A stretch of 64,000 nucleotides of DNA from Agapanthus africanus (Eukaryota > Streptophyta > Magnoliopsida > Asparagales > Amaryllidaceae): assembly GCA_030015575.1 (NCBI GenBank), contig CM057342.1:264578867-264642866 (forward strand). Reading direction: 5' to 3'. Below the pieces are notes generated by a model. It was not told the DNA's origin and did not search any database. It was given only the letters and a program-made list of their open reading frames with translations. Made by a program: the position numbers and the translations under genes. The first letter of the stretch is position 1; every line of letters begins with the position of its first letter. Below, in pieces: positions 32,599 to 44,800 of this stretch.

Positions 32599-35500
32599 TG
32601 TCACGCCCCGCTTCCCGGTATATGGTAAAGGGGACGCGACGAGGCCGCCACGTATTTACTGTGAAGTAAATACGCTAAGCGTATCTAAGCAATATAAAAA
32701 TAAGCACAAGAGACAAGAGATATAAACTGAACAGCAACTTTATTTATTAACATTCTTTTGTACAATGCATGAAAAGTAAATACAACTGAATAAAAAGCAA
32801 TGCCTAAACAATGGTATAACAGAAATGAAAGTACTGAATGGAAAGTGTACAATGACTAGAACTCGGGGTCTTCACTGAACTGGTCCAAGTCTTCAGCGCT
32901 GGGCTCGATCTCTGACGTGTCCAGATCACCTGACGACATTCAAAGAAGAAAGAAAGAGAATGTCGTCAGCGAACAGGTCGCTCGGTAAGTCCCAAAGATA
33001 AGAGGAAAGTAGAATAGACAAAATAAGAAGGTATCTTTTAAAGTTGTATTATATTGTTGTAATGTTGTATTAACGCTGTTGTTTGTAGCTTGGTACAGAA
33101 GAATGCCAGTGTATACAAGAGGAGTCTTTATATGCCAGAGACTAGAGGCAAGTATAGTACAAGGAACCGTTTATGCCACGGTACAACAGCAACTGGATTC
33201 ATGTTAGGTGTATTAAGTCTTACTGTCTCGTGCCACTTCTAGCACCTTCCGTACCAATCTACCCCTTAAACCCTGTAGTGTTTTAATTGTATTGTTGTAT
33301 TGTATTGTATGGATTGTATAGTTGGATGATTGACCAAAACCATGATATCAGTAAACGGATGTAACTGTATAATCATGTAAATGGAATAACTGGAGAACTA
33401 TGTAAATGGAATGTATATCCATGGTTCGGTTCGGTCAAGTTATATAGATTGATAATTGGATTCATGGATTCATGTTGAATTGTAATATTGAAGATTTGTA
33501 TATTGTAGATTGTACATTGTAGATTGTACTTGAATCATATTCAAGTCAGATTATAATGAGACTCACTCTGAGTCAGACAATTAGAAAAGTAAATTGAAAT
33601 CCTGATTGTTTTGATGTTATCGGTAACCGCTGCACATGGACAGCAGAATTTGTGTCTTTTTCAAAGACGATTACCGTATTGATAACACCATTATTAAGTT
33701 GTCTACCTTAAATAGGCAAGCACCCACTTCTCCGGCTCCCTGAGGCTCAAGAGATTGGTCCCGCTTAAACCTATGTTTACTAGGGTCCTTAGGGTAATTT
33801 ATAGAACTTGAGGGGGTTTTATGTAAAAATACTCTTGTATAGTTTTCAAAATATATCTCAAGTATTTATTAATCGTCTTTAGAGTTGTAATGAATGTAGA
33901 TTTTATATTGTGATATTTTTAGTGAAAATATCCTATTTTCATAATAAGTGGTATTTATTTGTAATATTGGTTTTGTATGGAATTCATGGTATTTTAGTGT
34001 AAAATTGATTCTTTTGATTTTTTAGAAGAAGGTGGAATATTTATATCATTACAAAATAGATATTTTTATTGATAAATATACATATATTTATACAAAAGTA
34101 ATTTTAATATATATTTTATATTCTAAAAATCTCATTTTCTTAAGATGTCTTATTTTAAATCTTTCGAGACCGAATGCTCCTTGCGGAGGTCTAAATCTCG
34201 CACTACTAAGCCCGAGGATGTGCGATAATCCTCACCATCCCGAACGGGTTCCGCAAAATGGGTTGTAACGGCGCTTTGCAAAGATTGTATAAATACTAAA
34301 TCTTTTATAAAACGGTTTTATTAAGTAAATGGTATTTATTTGCAAAGATGTCGTTTTCCCGTATTCTATATTCCCAATGGTATTGTGCTATGTTTCATAT
34401 GAGTGTGTGAGGAGGTAGGTCGTTACCTCGTGATCTACTTAAAGGTATAGCAAGGTTTTGTGATGTTGAAGATGGAATTGAAACTATGTGGTATTTAAAT
34501 GAAAAATACAGTAAAAATGAAATAGTAATTATTTTGTGATATGAAATTTGATCGATTTGGTTGATTAGTGTTTAATAGTAAACATGAGAGAGTTTAAGTA
34601 TAATTGTATTAACGAGAAGTGAAGTTTTATAAAGAAACCGAATTAGAAATCGGATTGGTTCCGATTCCGTCGGGTTTTGTAAATCCGTATTTTAGAAAAG
34701 AAAAGAGAGGTAGAATTTGGGGACTTACGGGTTTTGGACAACTAGAAGAGGGAGATGGTTCGGAAGGAGTCGGCGGTGCATCGTTTCTTCGCCGGGAGTT
34801 CCTATGGATGTTGCCGGAAAATCCGCCGAAGAATTCGCCGGAGCTTCGCCTTTCGCTCACTTCGATTGCACACAAAAGTTTCTTGAAAATTCTAGAGAGT
34901 TGGCTCAGAGTTTGGGGTGAGGGGGTAGTGTGTAGGGTTGGTATTTATAGGGTTGGGCTAGGGTTAGGGTAGATGAAGGGTTTTAATTTAAAAATGTATT
35001 AAAATATATTAAAATGTAATAAAAGTGGAGTAAATGGGGTTTTAAAAGAGCTCTGGAAATGGTCTGAGGATAAAATTTTGCAGGTGTATAGGGGAGACCA
35101 AAAGACACATTTTTTGTGTTGTGGTCGTCGCCGGAATCGGCCGACTCGGCCGTGACTCGGTCGGATGACGGAGTCGGCCGATCGAGGCCGATTTGGCTGA
35201 TTCCCGGCCGAGATACCCCCTACGGTTCATCTAACCTCTGGTAATGTTACATTTTTGGGTGTAGTGGGTTTTTTGTGAGATATGCATGTGTAAACCCTTG
35301 GTATTCTAAAGGTTTTTAAAAAAAATCAATATTAAAAATAATGTAGGGTATGGGATTTGAACTCTGGTGGCTTGGTTCAGCAATGCAAGGTATTACCAAT
35401 GAGCTACAAACTCCTTCTTGTAATTATGGAGCTGATTAATTACTTAAAGTAATAACAGCAAATGTAAATACTCCAAGATACATTAATTTTTAAGCAAATT

Positions 35501-35656
35501 TTGTACACTAAAAATAGAGTTGTTACATTATTTTAACTTGTAATTAAAAAGCAAATTAATTACTTATATCTTGTACTCAGGCTAAAATACCCCTTTCTGG
35601 ATTTTGAAAAAAAATATTTTGAAAAAAATTTGTATAGGAAATTTAGGGTTGTTACA
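32599..35656. mobile_element. Probable solo LTR (element F, 3058 bp) inside the antisense gene
   Basis: It starts TGTCACGCCCCG and ends GGGTTGTTACA, with perfect CCCTC at 32594-32598 and 35657-35661. Such ends and length fit LTRs of Tekay/Del-type chromoviruses. No internal copy of its start, PBS or coding frame is seen, so it is a solo LTR. On the minus strand CCCTATAAATACC (about 34935-34950) could be its TATA box, which would make it minus-oriented. Removing it and one TSD joins the host exon in frame (SVEG to VDTAV). Confidence 0.8.
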
Positions 35657-35830
35657 CCCTCCACACTTACTAGTGTCTCATCGGGGATATTTACAGAGTC
35701 CATAGTCAAGACGCGACTCGAACTCAGATCATCTGCCATTGCCGAAGTCCCTGCAAAGTTTTCACGGAGATAAGAATATATATATATATATAAGCAGTGC
35801 AAAATACTATAAAAAGATATATAAGTATAC

Positions 35831-38432
35831 CAATGCGCCAAGGAGCTTCTAGTATGGCTTTCTCAAGCCGGCGTTCCTTCTCAAGAATTCGTGCTCGCCG
35901 GGGTGCAAGGGTAGACTCGTGGCCACCAGTCCACAATGACAGCGCATCTTCGGTATCGGCCGAGATAGGCTGCTTAAGAGCTATCTCGCTTCCCTCTTCC
36001 AAAAGACCTATAAATATTCGCTGTATTGATGGAGGATCTTCATAGAAGATGACGGCAGGATAAGGCCTCTTCGGGACCCTTACATTTTCAGTCTCATCCT
36101 GGGAGCATCTTATAGCCTCAGCCAATTGTGCGGCTTCCTTGGCAGATGAACCGGGAAAAAGAAGACCACCATCCGGCTCTTGCATAGCTACTGGCTCGTC
36201 CTGAAAGATAGGCTCAGATTCCACTAAAAAGTCGAGCAGATTAGTGACCGTCTTCCTTCGCCTCTTTGACCCGGAACTAACACTAGAAAACGATCACTTC
36301 TTTCCCCTCGATGCTTTGCTGCGGCGTTGACCCACTTCACCTTCAGTATCCTCTCTCGGCGGTGCTACTGATGAGGATACTGCCATCGCTGATGCCACAG
36401 CCGATGAAACTGTTACCGGCGCTTTATCAGAAGCCCTTGCCTGAGCTCTAGTGCACATTGGCATACCAACTGTCAGAGTCAAGTCCACATCCGCCGCCTC
36501 AGGAATGAGTACGGTACCAGTATCCCTCAAGGGAGGGCGAACCATTGTCCGCGGTCGCGGTGGGACTCCCGTAGCCTAGAGCGGGGCGGGAGCTCTAAGC
36601 CCAAAAAGTACCCTCCTCTCCTCAACAATGATTGGACTAACCCGTTGGCGATACCAACACATGAAAGCCCCCACGCACCTCGGAATGTAGTCGGCTTCGG
36701 GGATCATGAAATGAGAACCGGTGTTCAGCCTCATGAAATGGTGGGTGGCGTCACGAACAGCTTCCAAAGAAGGGCGGGGTTCTACTGTGAATGCTTCAAA
36801 GGGAACACCCTGGTCATAACCCAATTGCCGGGCAAAGCGGTGTGGATTGTACCACATGAAAAGAGCCGCATCATTTCGACGGAACACCAGATAGCCGAGT
36901 CTGATCGAGTACAAGTGCATGGCTTCCTTGGGTTTCAAAGACGGTGCTCCCTCTTTCGACAAGTCAAAAAGCTGTTAAACAGGTCCCAAGAGAGAAGAGA
37001 GGATTCGATCATTAAATACCATTCCGCCTTCGTTGGCATACGGATTAAGCAGCACACGAAGAGCCCCTAATTGAGTCGGGTCAGGAGCAGAAGCGTCCAC
37101 CAACCTCATGAGCCGCGGAAAGGTATAGGCGTCATAAAAGCTGGGTCTCTGATGCGCGGCAAATGCCCCTAACACGTGCATCTCAATCCATGACATAAAG
37201 TAATGGAGAGAGAAACTCACTACGTTCACGCCTGGGGTTGAGGTATTAGCTGCACTGCTTAGCCCATGGTACAGATGCGACAGCCCTGCAATGCCCATGG
37301 CTAGTCGCGTCCTTTTGGCGATGCGATGAGCAGGGTAAATGACCGAGGCTCTCATGAATCGACGGTGCGTTGGAACAACAAACCAGCTGAGCCAAACACT
37401 GATAAAGCCGATGAAGAAAGTTTCTTCATCCATGCCAGGAGCTGCTATCAACTCGAAAGGTACAGCTGGCAAGACTGGAATGTAGAACTGGGGCAAATCC
37501 TCTTCTCTAGCCGGTAGCTTATTTAAACCTAACCCGAAGGGGTCGTTGATATTCGCGAACCTTGGATCCTCCTTTGATAGAACGTCTCCACAAAAGAAGC
37601 ATGCGATAAAGCTTTTAAAAGTGACGCCTTGCTCTTCTGATTCCGTGAACGGCCTCTCAAAAATCCCCAGAGTCTTGATTAGACTCGGGTACTTGTGGCG
37701 TACGGCATTTTCAGTCGACAAGCCATCAAGCGTAGCTGGCATAGTCTCGAAGGCATACTCGTCAGAGGGCAACAATTCTTCGTAAGGCGCTCCCCTGATC
37801 GGTAAACCCGAGATCTCGCGAAACTCTTCCAAAGAGATCGAAACTTCACGGTCCCCTAACAAGAAAGTATTGGTGGGAAGATTCCACTGATTTAGGAAAG
37901 CTTTGACCTACCATACATGAGGAAATTGATAATGGAAGAGAGACGCGTACACCGTCTGGTAAAGCCCAACCTTCTGCAGTCGCGCACGATGAGCGGACAA
38001 GATGTAACGAGCCCAGAGAAGGTAGCCCGTGGGGTAGCGAGGGGTAAGCCCTATCTTATAAACTTGTCCCCAAGGCTGGGCTTCACCTTGGCAGATACTA
38101 TGCCCCAAGATGTTTACGGCCGGCACAGGCTGATTTGGTATCCCAGTTGTCGATGGTTCGAGCCGGCCGGTAGGGGTCCAATTTGCCACCTCTACAGTAA
38201 AAGCAGTCAGCGGACGGTCCATCGGCAAGAATGGGCGGATAGGCTCTGTTGGTACCTCGCAAAGAAAGCTTCGATGACCACGGATGATATTACCGTACCA
38301 GGTCCCCCATAAAAGTAAATTGGTGCAATCAGGGTCATGAGCTCTAATCATCGTCATCACCTCTTCGTCAGACGGTGGCTGAGGAAAAGCAGCCTCCGAT
38401 CGGGTGAAAGGGAAGTATGGAACAGAAGCCAT
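35831..38432 (-). pseudogene. Exon 1 of the antisense gene: PMD-like domain
   Basis: About 870 codons in one frame. The N-terminal part has PPSDEEVMTMIRAHDPDC and LYQTVYASLFHYQFPHVW, a stop (TAG, 37908), then VKAFLNQWNLPTNTFLLGDR and VSISLEEFREISGLPIRG. The latter fits the PMD pattern of Trp, then an aliphatic strand, then LxxLxGLPIxG. The core continues with FFIGFISVWLSWFVVPTHRR, LAMGIAGLSHLYHGLSSA and FSLHYFMSWIEMHVLGAF, then a stop (about 36957) and YSIRLGYLVFRRNDAALFMW. The last third (from about 36545) is Ser/Ala/Val-rich and low in structure. The intron donor GTATAC is at 35830. Confidence 0.65.
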
Positions 38433-38436
38433 TATG

Positions 38437-39327
38437 CCTGAAATAAAGGAAGGGGAAACTGTTAGTGAAGCCCACACGTGTATATATATTTATAAATATA
38501 TATATATAAAGACAGTGGAAGAAAACGACAAACAACTTTTTTTATGGGACCATTGGTTACAAAACACATGGGCCCCACAAAATCAGTATGGCGGCTCACT
38601 AATAATGAGGCTGAGCAATCATCATGAGAATAAAAGGGAAGATTCTCAATAAATTCAAATGACTCTACACATTCCCCCAAAGAGAAAACCCATTACAGGA
38701 ATTCTGTGCAAATCAAGAAGGATCTCTGCAAGAACAACTCAGGATGAAAAATCCCAAGAAGTCTTCTTTTAAGAACTAAGTTCTTTAGAGATATTAAATT
38801 CCTTTTGAACAGAGAAATTAAATTCCCAGAAAAATTTTCAGAGCTATGCTCTTTGGAATGGAATCAAATCCAGAGGCAAACAAGTATCGTCATCAAAACC
38901 TTAAGATCCGGAAAATGGATAACATTTGGGGTTTGCTACCTAAAGATCGAGCGTTCTTGGGACATCAGAAAGATGAGTTCTTTAAAGGGAAAAACCCTTG
39001 GTGTGGATTTAAAATCCAAAGAGTTTTGTTTTTTTATAAAAGTTCTTCAAATCGTTCAAAATCATTACCTGAAGAAGAGATTTTTTCTTGGACAGAGTTA
39101 AACTCTGAAATTTTTGGAACAAAGAATTGAGCTCTGAGGAAGATAATTAAATTCTTAAAGGAAAATGAACAAGGAAGAAGATGAAAAGGTGGAGGCGCTT
39201 CTGAAGAGACCCCTGCATTTATAGGATGTAATGGGAAATGGTTCATCTACCCCCTTCCCTAGGCAGATCCAACGGCCACAAAAGTTACAGCGTTGCACTT
39301 ACGTGAGAACAACGTTGTGGGGGTATT
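38437..39327 (-). other. Leader/promoter region between the antisense gene and the 3' LTR
   Basis: About 0.9 kb with no long frame. The part near 38478-38512 is a TA-rich run that could lie within a 5' UTR intron. It contains perfect palindromes of the LTR type: 38771-38785 (AAGAACTAAGTTCTT), 39004-39018 (TGGATTTAAAATCCA) and 39093-39107 (CAGAGTTAAACTCTG). The 3' LTR is preceded by GTGGGGGTATT, a weak PPT (39317-39327). The antisense promoter must lie here or in the 3' LTR. Confidence 0.5.
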
Positions 39328-39667
39328 TGTTCCCTCATAAAATACAAGGAAAAACCCCAATGGGGCATCACGTGCGCACACGTGATCGAGGGTCAAGTGC
39401 CGACACGTGATGGCTTCTTGAAGTCTCTGAAATGATAAGAGTTGAATCCTAATCAAATGGGATCACATGCCCACACATGATGGGCCTTTAAAAAGAATTA
39501 AAGGTATAATAAAACAACAGGAAAAAAAACCAATGGGGCATCACGTGCCCACACGTGACCAAGGGTCACATGCTGACATGTGATAATTCCTGTGTTCTTT
39601 AACACAATAGAATTAAATTCTGGTTAAATACTTAATCAAGGGGTCACGTGCCAACATGTGATGGGTT
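39328..39667 (+). repeat. Element C 3' LTR, first 340 bp
   Basis: It starts TGTTCCCTC and matches 15297-15614 with small indels. It has an additional G-box pair (CACGTGCCCACACGTG near 39543) that the 5' LTR lacks. Bases 39663-39667 (GGGTT) are the left TSD copy of B2. Confidence 0.9.
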
Positions 39668-41809
39668 TGTTGGAGATAGTGCCCTCAGAGTCAATTATTG
39701 GATCACAGGCACGTGATTGCAATGATTGAGGGAGGACCTATCCCGGTAGGACAGTCTTACTCAAGATGATAGTATGCTATCTGGTTTATCGTTATCATCG
39801 TGCACTGCTTTAGGTGACCTGACAGGTCGCTATTACACGTTGATAGAGCCCCTTAGGATTCTTGCTTGACTGCCAGCAGTATGAGGGCGATCATATACGT
39901 AAGAGCTGGTAGTCTATAAGCACATCCTTAAATGGTCCCTAGTCGTGGGAGTTTCGAAACAGGGCATCGATGCTCCAGAGTAGACTAGTGTATACAGTCG
40001 AGACCCCGATGAGGGGCGGTGGCCGGTCTCACAAGCCACTGGTGTCAGTTGGATCACCTAAGATGTATACAGGTGCTCATTGGGTTATGAGTACACCGGA
40101 CAGGACTCGCCGGGAACATGCTAGTTGGTCTTATACCTGACGTCAGATAGCAGTTCCCTGTTGACATGTGTTCAGGTTAGTTCATCGACCTGAGGATCGT
40201 CATTTGTCTCGTGTGAGTTCCCACTGTACTTTGATTACTACCCTACCACGCTCAAAGGAGACGTGCAAACAGGTTTTAGTTGGGTACAGTCCCGAGCCAC
40301 ATGGAGGCAGTGAGCGGATCTTCGGGGGTTCGTCTCTCCCGGTATTGGGGGTGAGGTCGCGCTGTGTCTAGGAGAGCCAGAACATGAAAAGTCCTTGGCC
40401 AAGGCAGGAGATTTACGGGTAGGTATTCCAGTAGTATCTCAGGGTGCTCTGGGCTGATCTCTGACACGACTTGTATCGCTTTTGGGGGTCTGACTTTTAC
40501 CAACCCCCTAGGCCCGCCATGCGATGCTCATAGACGAACGGACCGGACTGTACGGATATTGTCACTGACAGTCTCAGTAGGGTGTCAGGATGAGTTCGCT
40601 CATCGACGTCCCTTTTTGTCAATAGCTGGTAGCCCATCACGTATGGCTAATACCTCTGACGTGCTAGTGGTTAAATCCACAGCCATAGTATTGACGAGTC
40701 TTTAGAGTCCCCCAGATTCAGTTGCTCAAGTTTTTGGGCGAAACGCTGTAGAGGCCGTATGGAGATATGGCAGGGTTCGATCAGATACGTGCGGTATTGC
40801 ACGGATCATGATCGGACGGAAAATACTAGCGGGCTTTGGTTTAAGCCGGATCCGACTATTGCACAGTGTAGATTTTGTCTCATTGCATTTGTATTCGGTC
40901 GGAATACAAATGCGGGTATGTATATTCAGTAGCGGGGTTTTCCTGTAATTTATTACGGGATCAGTTTTTTGGAGTTGCCAGTTTGCTTTCCGTTTCGGCC
41001 ATTTTCTTTGTATCTTTCATTGGCCGAAGATTGGTGGAGGAGGGCTTATTTGCATTTGTGCAAATAAGCATTTGTGGAGGGTGTTATTTGCATCTTGTAG
41101 TGTCATGATGGTTGCACCATCCCTTGACCATTTGACTTCTTCTTTCATGATGGCTTGACCTTTGTTATGATGATGATGGTTGGTGGAGCGTGGGTTTGTT
41201 TTGGTGATCATTTCCTTTCATGATAACCTTTTTGATCACATATGATTCCCTCTTGCATTATTGGCTCACTCACTCCCTCTCTCATTCTCTCCTCTCCCAC
41301 CATGCATGGCCGGCCAAGCCAAGTATGGGGCTGTCCAAATTTTTTTTGGGTGAGGTTTTGTTCTCATGGTGCTTGCAAAATTCCATTTTTCATCACAAAA
41401 CTCCAAGTATCATTCCTCCACTTAAAAGGCAACATCCACTACCCCAAAATGAGACATAGCTCACTACATTATTCTACAGCAAATCTTGGGCACGTCGACT
41501 TACCAGCTTCGTGCCCGAGTTGCCTCGGTATAGAGGTGGGAGCCCGTAAAAGAAGCCGGCGATGTGGTGCCCTTCCGGCGACGTGATGGAGACCGGAGAT
41601 TCCGCGGGAGATCGGGAGACGACGAGAAGACCGGAGGACACGGATCACTCGGTATATCTCTCTTCCCATCTTGTAGTTAGCTAGGACTAGATTAATGGCA
41701 CGATCCGGGTTTATAGTGCGCGGTGGTGCCGATTTGAAAAGTTAAAGAAAAGTATCGCTTCCGCATTCCGGCGTCGGATTGACGGCCGGGGCGCCGCCGT
41801 GCACTTTCA
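39668..41809 (+). repeat. B2 5' LTR (2142 bp)
   Basis: It starts TGTTGGAG and ends CTTTCA. It differs from B1 LTRs by one 78-bp unit (single at about 40748-40828) and by a replaced segment near 41060-41450, so B1 and B2 belong to two LTR subfamilies. Confidence 0.92.
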
Positions 41810-41810
41810 G

Positions 41811-41822
41811 TGGTATCAGAGC
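41811..41822 (+). promoter_or_regulatory. B2 primer binding site (tRNA-iMet type)
   Basis: TGGTATCAGAGC begins one base after the LTR end, as in B1. Confidence 0.95.
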
Positions 41823-44800
41823 CTCGCCATTAACATAGTCTAGCTTTGTCAAATGTGTTTTACATTTCCGATCGAACAAAAATCCTAAAACTACGTTTTC
41901 ATGTACAATCAGTTTCTGTCGAAATTTTTTTGTCTCTAAAAATTTTTCAGGGTGTTGCAGAATGATGTGCAGAGAATCCTAAGAACACTGTAAAATTTTG
42001 GTGACATGATCTCTCTATATGACCGTGGAACCGCGGCCGTAACCCCTCTTTGGCCGCGGTTCCGCCGCAGGAATTTATCTTCACTTCACCAATTTTTTGC
42101 AGTGGGCTTTTGGGCTGAAAATAGGGGTTTTGGTATACTTTGTTTGGGCCCAGAATTTCTGTGAGTGCTACAGTATTGCTTGGGGGCCCACTTGGTAAAA
42201 TTTAATCGATCGGATATTTTAAACACATTTGTTCACAGTATTTACATTATATCTGCGACCATAAATGTCACTTGATCGGTAAATCCTGTCTAACTGCTAT
42301 AGCCCGGTTAGACGGATTTGCGAACGTGACTTTCACGTTGATGTTCTGTGATTGTGCTGTGATGTTGCGGATTGGTCGTGGGGGATAGCCTGGTTGCAGT
42401 GGTAGTACAGTTTTGTTGTATTATGTACATTTGATATTGCGGGGCGAGCGTCCAACATGTGGACTGCCGTCACTGCCTGTTTGTATTATTATTTTGGGGC
42501 ACGACCAGGTTGCGGTTGATATACCCGTTGTATGTATATTTTACTTTCTGTACTAAGATTACCCCAAGGTAGGGTGCACGGATAGCCGGGTTCTAGAGGG
42601 CAACGGGCCCGCATCTCATGGCATTGAGACGGAGGGGGCTTCACTCTAGAATTAGAGAGCTATTCGCTGCACTCGTAGGGGGTATAGGTTGACCCAGGAG
42701 GGATGCCCAAGTTACCAGATTCCGTGAAGTGCTGGGTGGTCCATTCACGTTGCTGAAGGGGGCTGCCTCGCTTCAGGTTTTGGCGGGTAACTTGTCGCGC
42801 CCGTAGGGGTCTAGGATTTCATTGCACAGGCTATCCACACGACCAGGGGAACGTCGGGTTTCAGTAGTGGCTCTGTGAAACCCGGGGATCCCAGATATCT
42901 GTATTATTCTGTGATGCTGTACATTTCTGTGATGTTGCATTTTTTATCACGCCTTGAGCGAAATATTATGTATTGATATATACTAGTAGATGTTGTATAT
43001 GTTTTGCATCCGCGCTAGTCCAGTCCCCGCTCTGTCGTTAGTTAGCTAACCTAACGGGTAATGACGGGACCCGGTGGCGAATGCGGACGGCATATACGTA
43101 CATCAATATATTTTCGTTCTTTGTGGTGTGATCAATTGATGGGACTGCGTTGATTCAGATCAATGCAAGTTAAAAACAAACCTATTCTGATGTTGTTGGA
43201 ACACTTTTCAAAAAAAAGTTGTTATTGCAAGGACGTTCTTTTTTGTTTTGCATCGTGGTATTCAGTTGGAATATCCTGCTCCTCAGTCGATGAGGCAAGG
43301 GCCGAGATCCCTTCACCGGGAGTGACCCCTTGGACAAAAGTTTGCGTCAGGGCAATAACTTCACTATAGTCGTTTACTTTTTCTTTGCATCGCGGTATTC
43401 AGTTGGAATATCCTGCACCTCATTCTACAGGGAAAGAGCCGAGATCCCTTCACCGGGAGTAACCTCTTTAGCAAAGGTTTTCGTCACTATATTTTTCTAA
43501 AAAGCTATCCGTTCCTTCAACGATATCAAGTTCATTACGTTAAAGGTTTTCGCCAGAAACCATTCGTAGCCCTCCGTCGTTTCAGATGGGTAGCACGTAG
43601 TATTCATGCTATGTATGTTGGCCTTCGTCAAGGCATAGTGTATGGTAGCTGCTTGTTACCTTTCTGCTGCATAGATAGATACGTTGGTTTGGGACAGTCG
43701 TATTACTATTTTGGCCTTCGTCAAGGGTATGTACGGGTGGGTTCAAATTAACCTGGACAATGACGGGTAGAACTTGACATGTGACTTATGATATGTTGGC
43801 CTTCGTCAAGGTCATAAGAGCATGGGGCAAAAATCACATCGGGAGTTTCTAAAGAAACTGAAACTTGCCAGATATGCGCATACCTTTTGGAGTGTGATAG
43901 CGTGAGCGGATTCCGTCACGTTATCATGCAATGATAGTTGGATCCCGATTCCTACTGATGAGTTGGTTTACTCCTCGGGTGATCCCGACTAATTCTTCTT
44001 TCGGGTTTGGAGAAGAATTTGAGGTTACAGTGGGAGATTTCCAGATTATATAAATTGGTAACCATTCTGATCTCGGTTAGAGTGCACGCTGAGTGTTTCT
44101 TTTCTCTCTCTCTTTGGCAGCGACCATTGATCCAACCCTAAGACTATGACTCAGTGACCAAAATTAACCGAACCTTCTTAAACACTGGCTTTTGGATTGT
44201 CAGAGTTGCAAACCTCATTGCCACTCCTACTTTTACCCTTTTCTCCAGGACACCCCGTATTACTACGAACGTCCACTTCCATTGGACAAAACCATCGTAT
44301 GGTTAGATACGAGCTCGAAGGAATTTATTCGAGGATGGTTTCCGGTTCTGAAGAAAACGAATAGGACTATTCAGTTGTCTTTTCCTTTTACCTTCTCTCA
44401 GGTTGCGAGTACTCCTTGGTTTAGGAGATAGTATACCTATTAAGCAAATTGGATAGTCTTCTTCCAAACCATAGGCAGGTGCCGACCGGTAGGGAATGAA
44501 GAAAACTAATTAGCCTAACGATGGTGTACAGAAGGTATTAAGTTATGACAAAGAAAGGGATTAGTAAGAGGGCAAAGTAAATTGCAACTGATATTCACGA
44601 CCAAACCAGGTATTTCATTACCACTCCCACTTCACCTTTGTATTTCTCCAGGACACTCCGTGTCACTACGAAGATCCACAGTTTATTGGATACTCCATCG
44701 TATGGTTATATACGAACTCGAAAGGAACTTGTTCCAGTTCGGGGATGGATTCTGGTTCAGGAGAAATAGGAATAAGGTTTATTCGGTTGTCTTTTATCTT

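Larger units (their letters stand above)
31204..38432 (-). pseudogene. Antisense intron-containing gene of element C, plant mobile domain (PMD)-like
   Basis: A minus-strand gene with five coding exons: 38432-35831; 35750-35662 joined to 32598-about 32290 (split by solo LTR F); 32236-32114; 32043-31979; 31892-31204. Introns 35830-35751, 32113-32044 and 31978-31893 have GT-AG ends and keep the frame; the donor of the intron ending at 32237 is unclear. The start ATG 38432 follows a TTTATTTCAG acceptor, so there is probably a 5' UTR intron. In-frame stops, without frameshift, are at 37908, about 36957, 36576, 36294, 31429 and about 31285. PMD proteins are a plant family shared between cellular genes and transposons, tied to silencing in some cases; the role inside retroelements is unknown. 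The C-terminal exon is Ala/Leu/Glu-rich and probably helical. Confidence 0.7.

Noticed and set aside
34619..34972. 117-codon frame in solo LTR F
   Set aside because: No recognisable domain, overlaps similar frames on the other strand, and sits in an LTR.
32599..35656. Large intron of the antisense gene
   Set aside because: Ends are TG...CA with a 5-bp duplication instead of GT...AG, and the exon is in frame after removing insert plus one duplicate.
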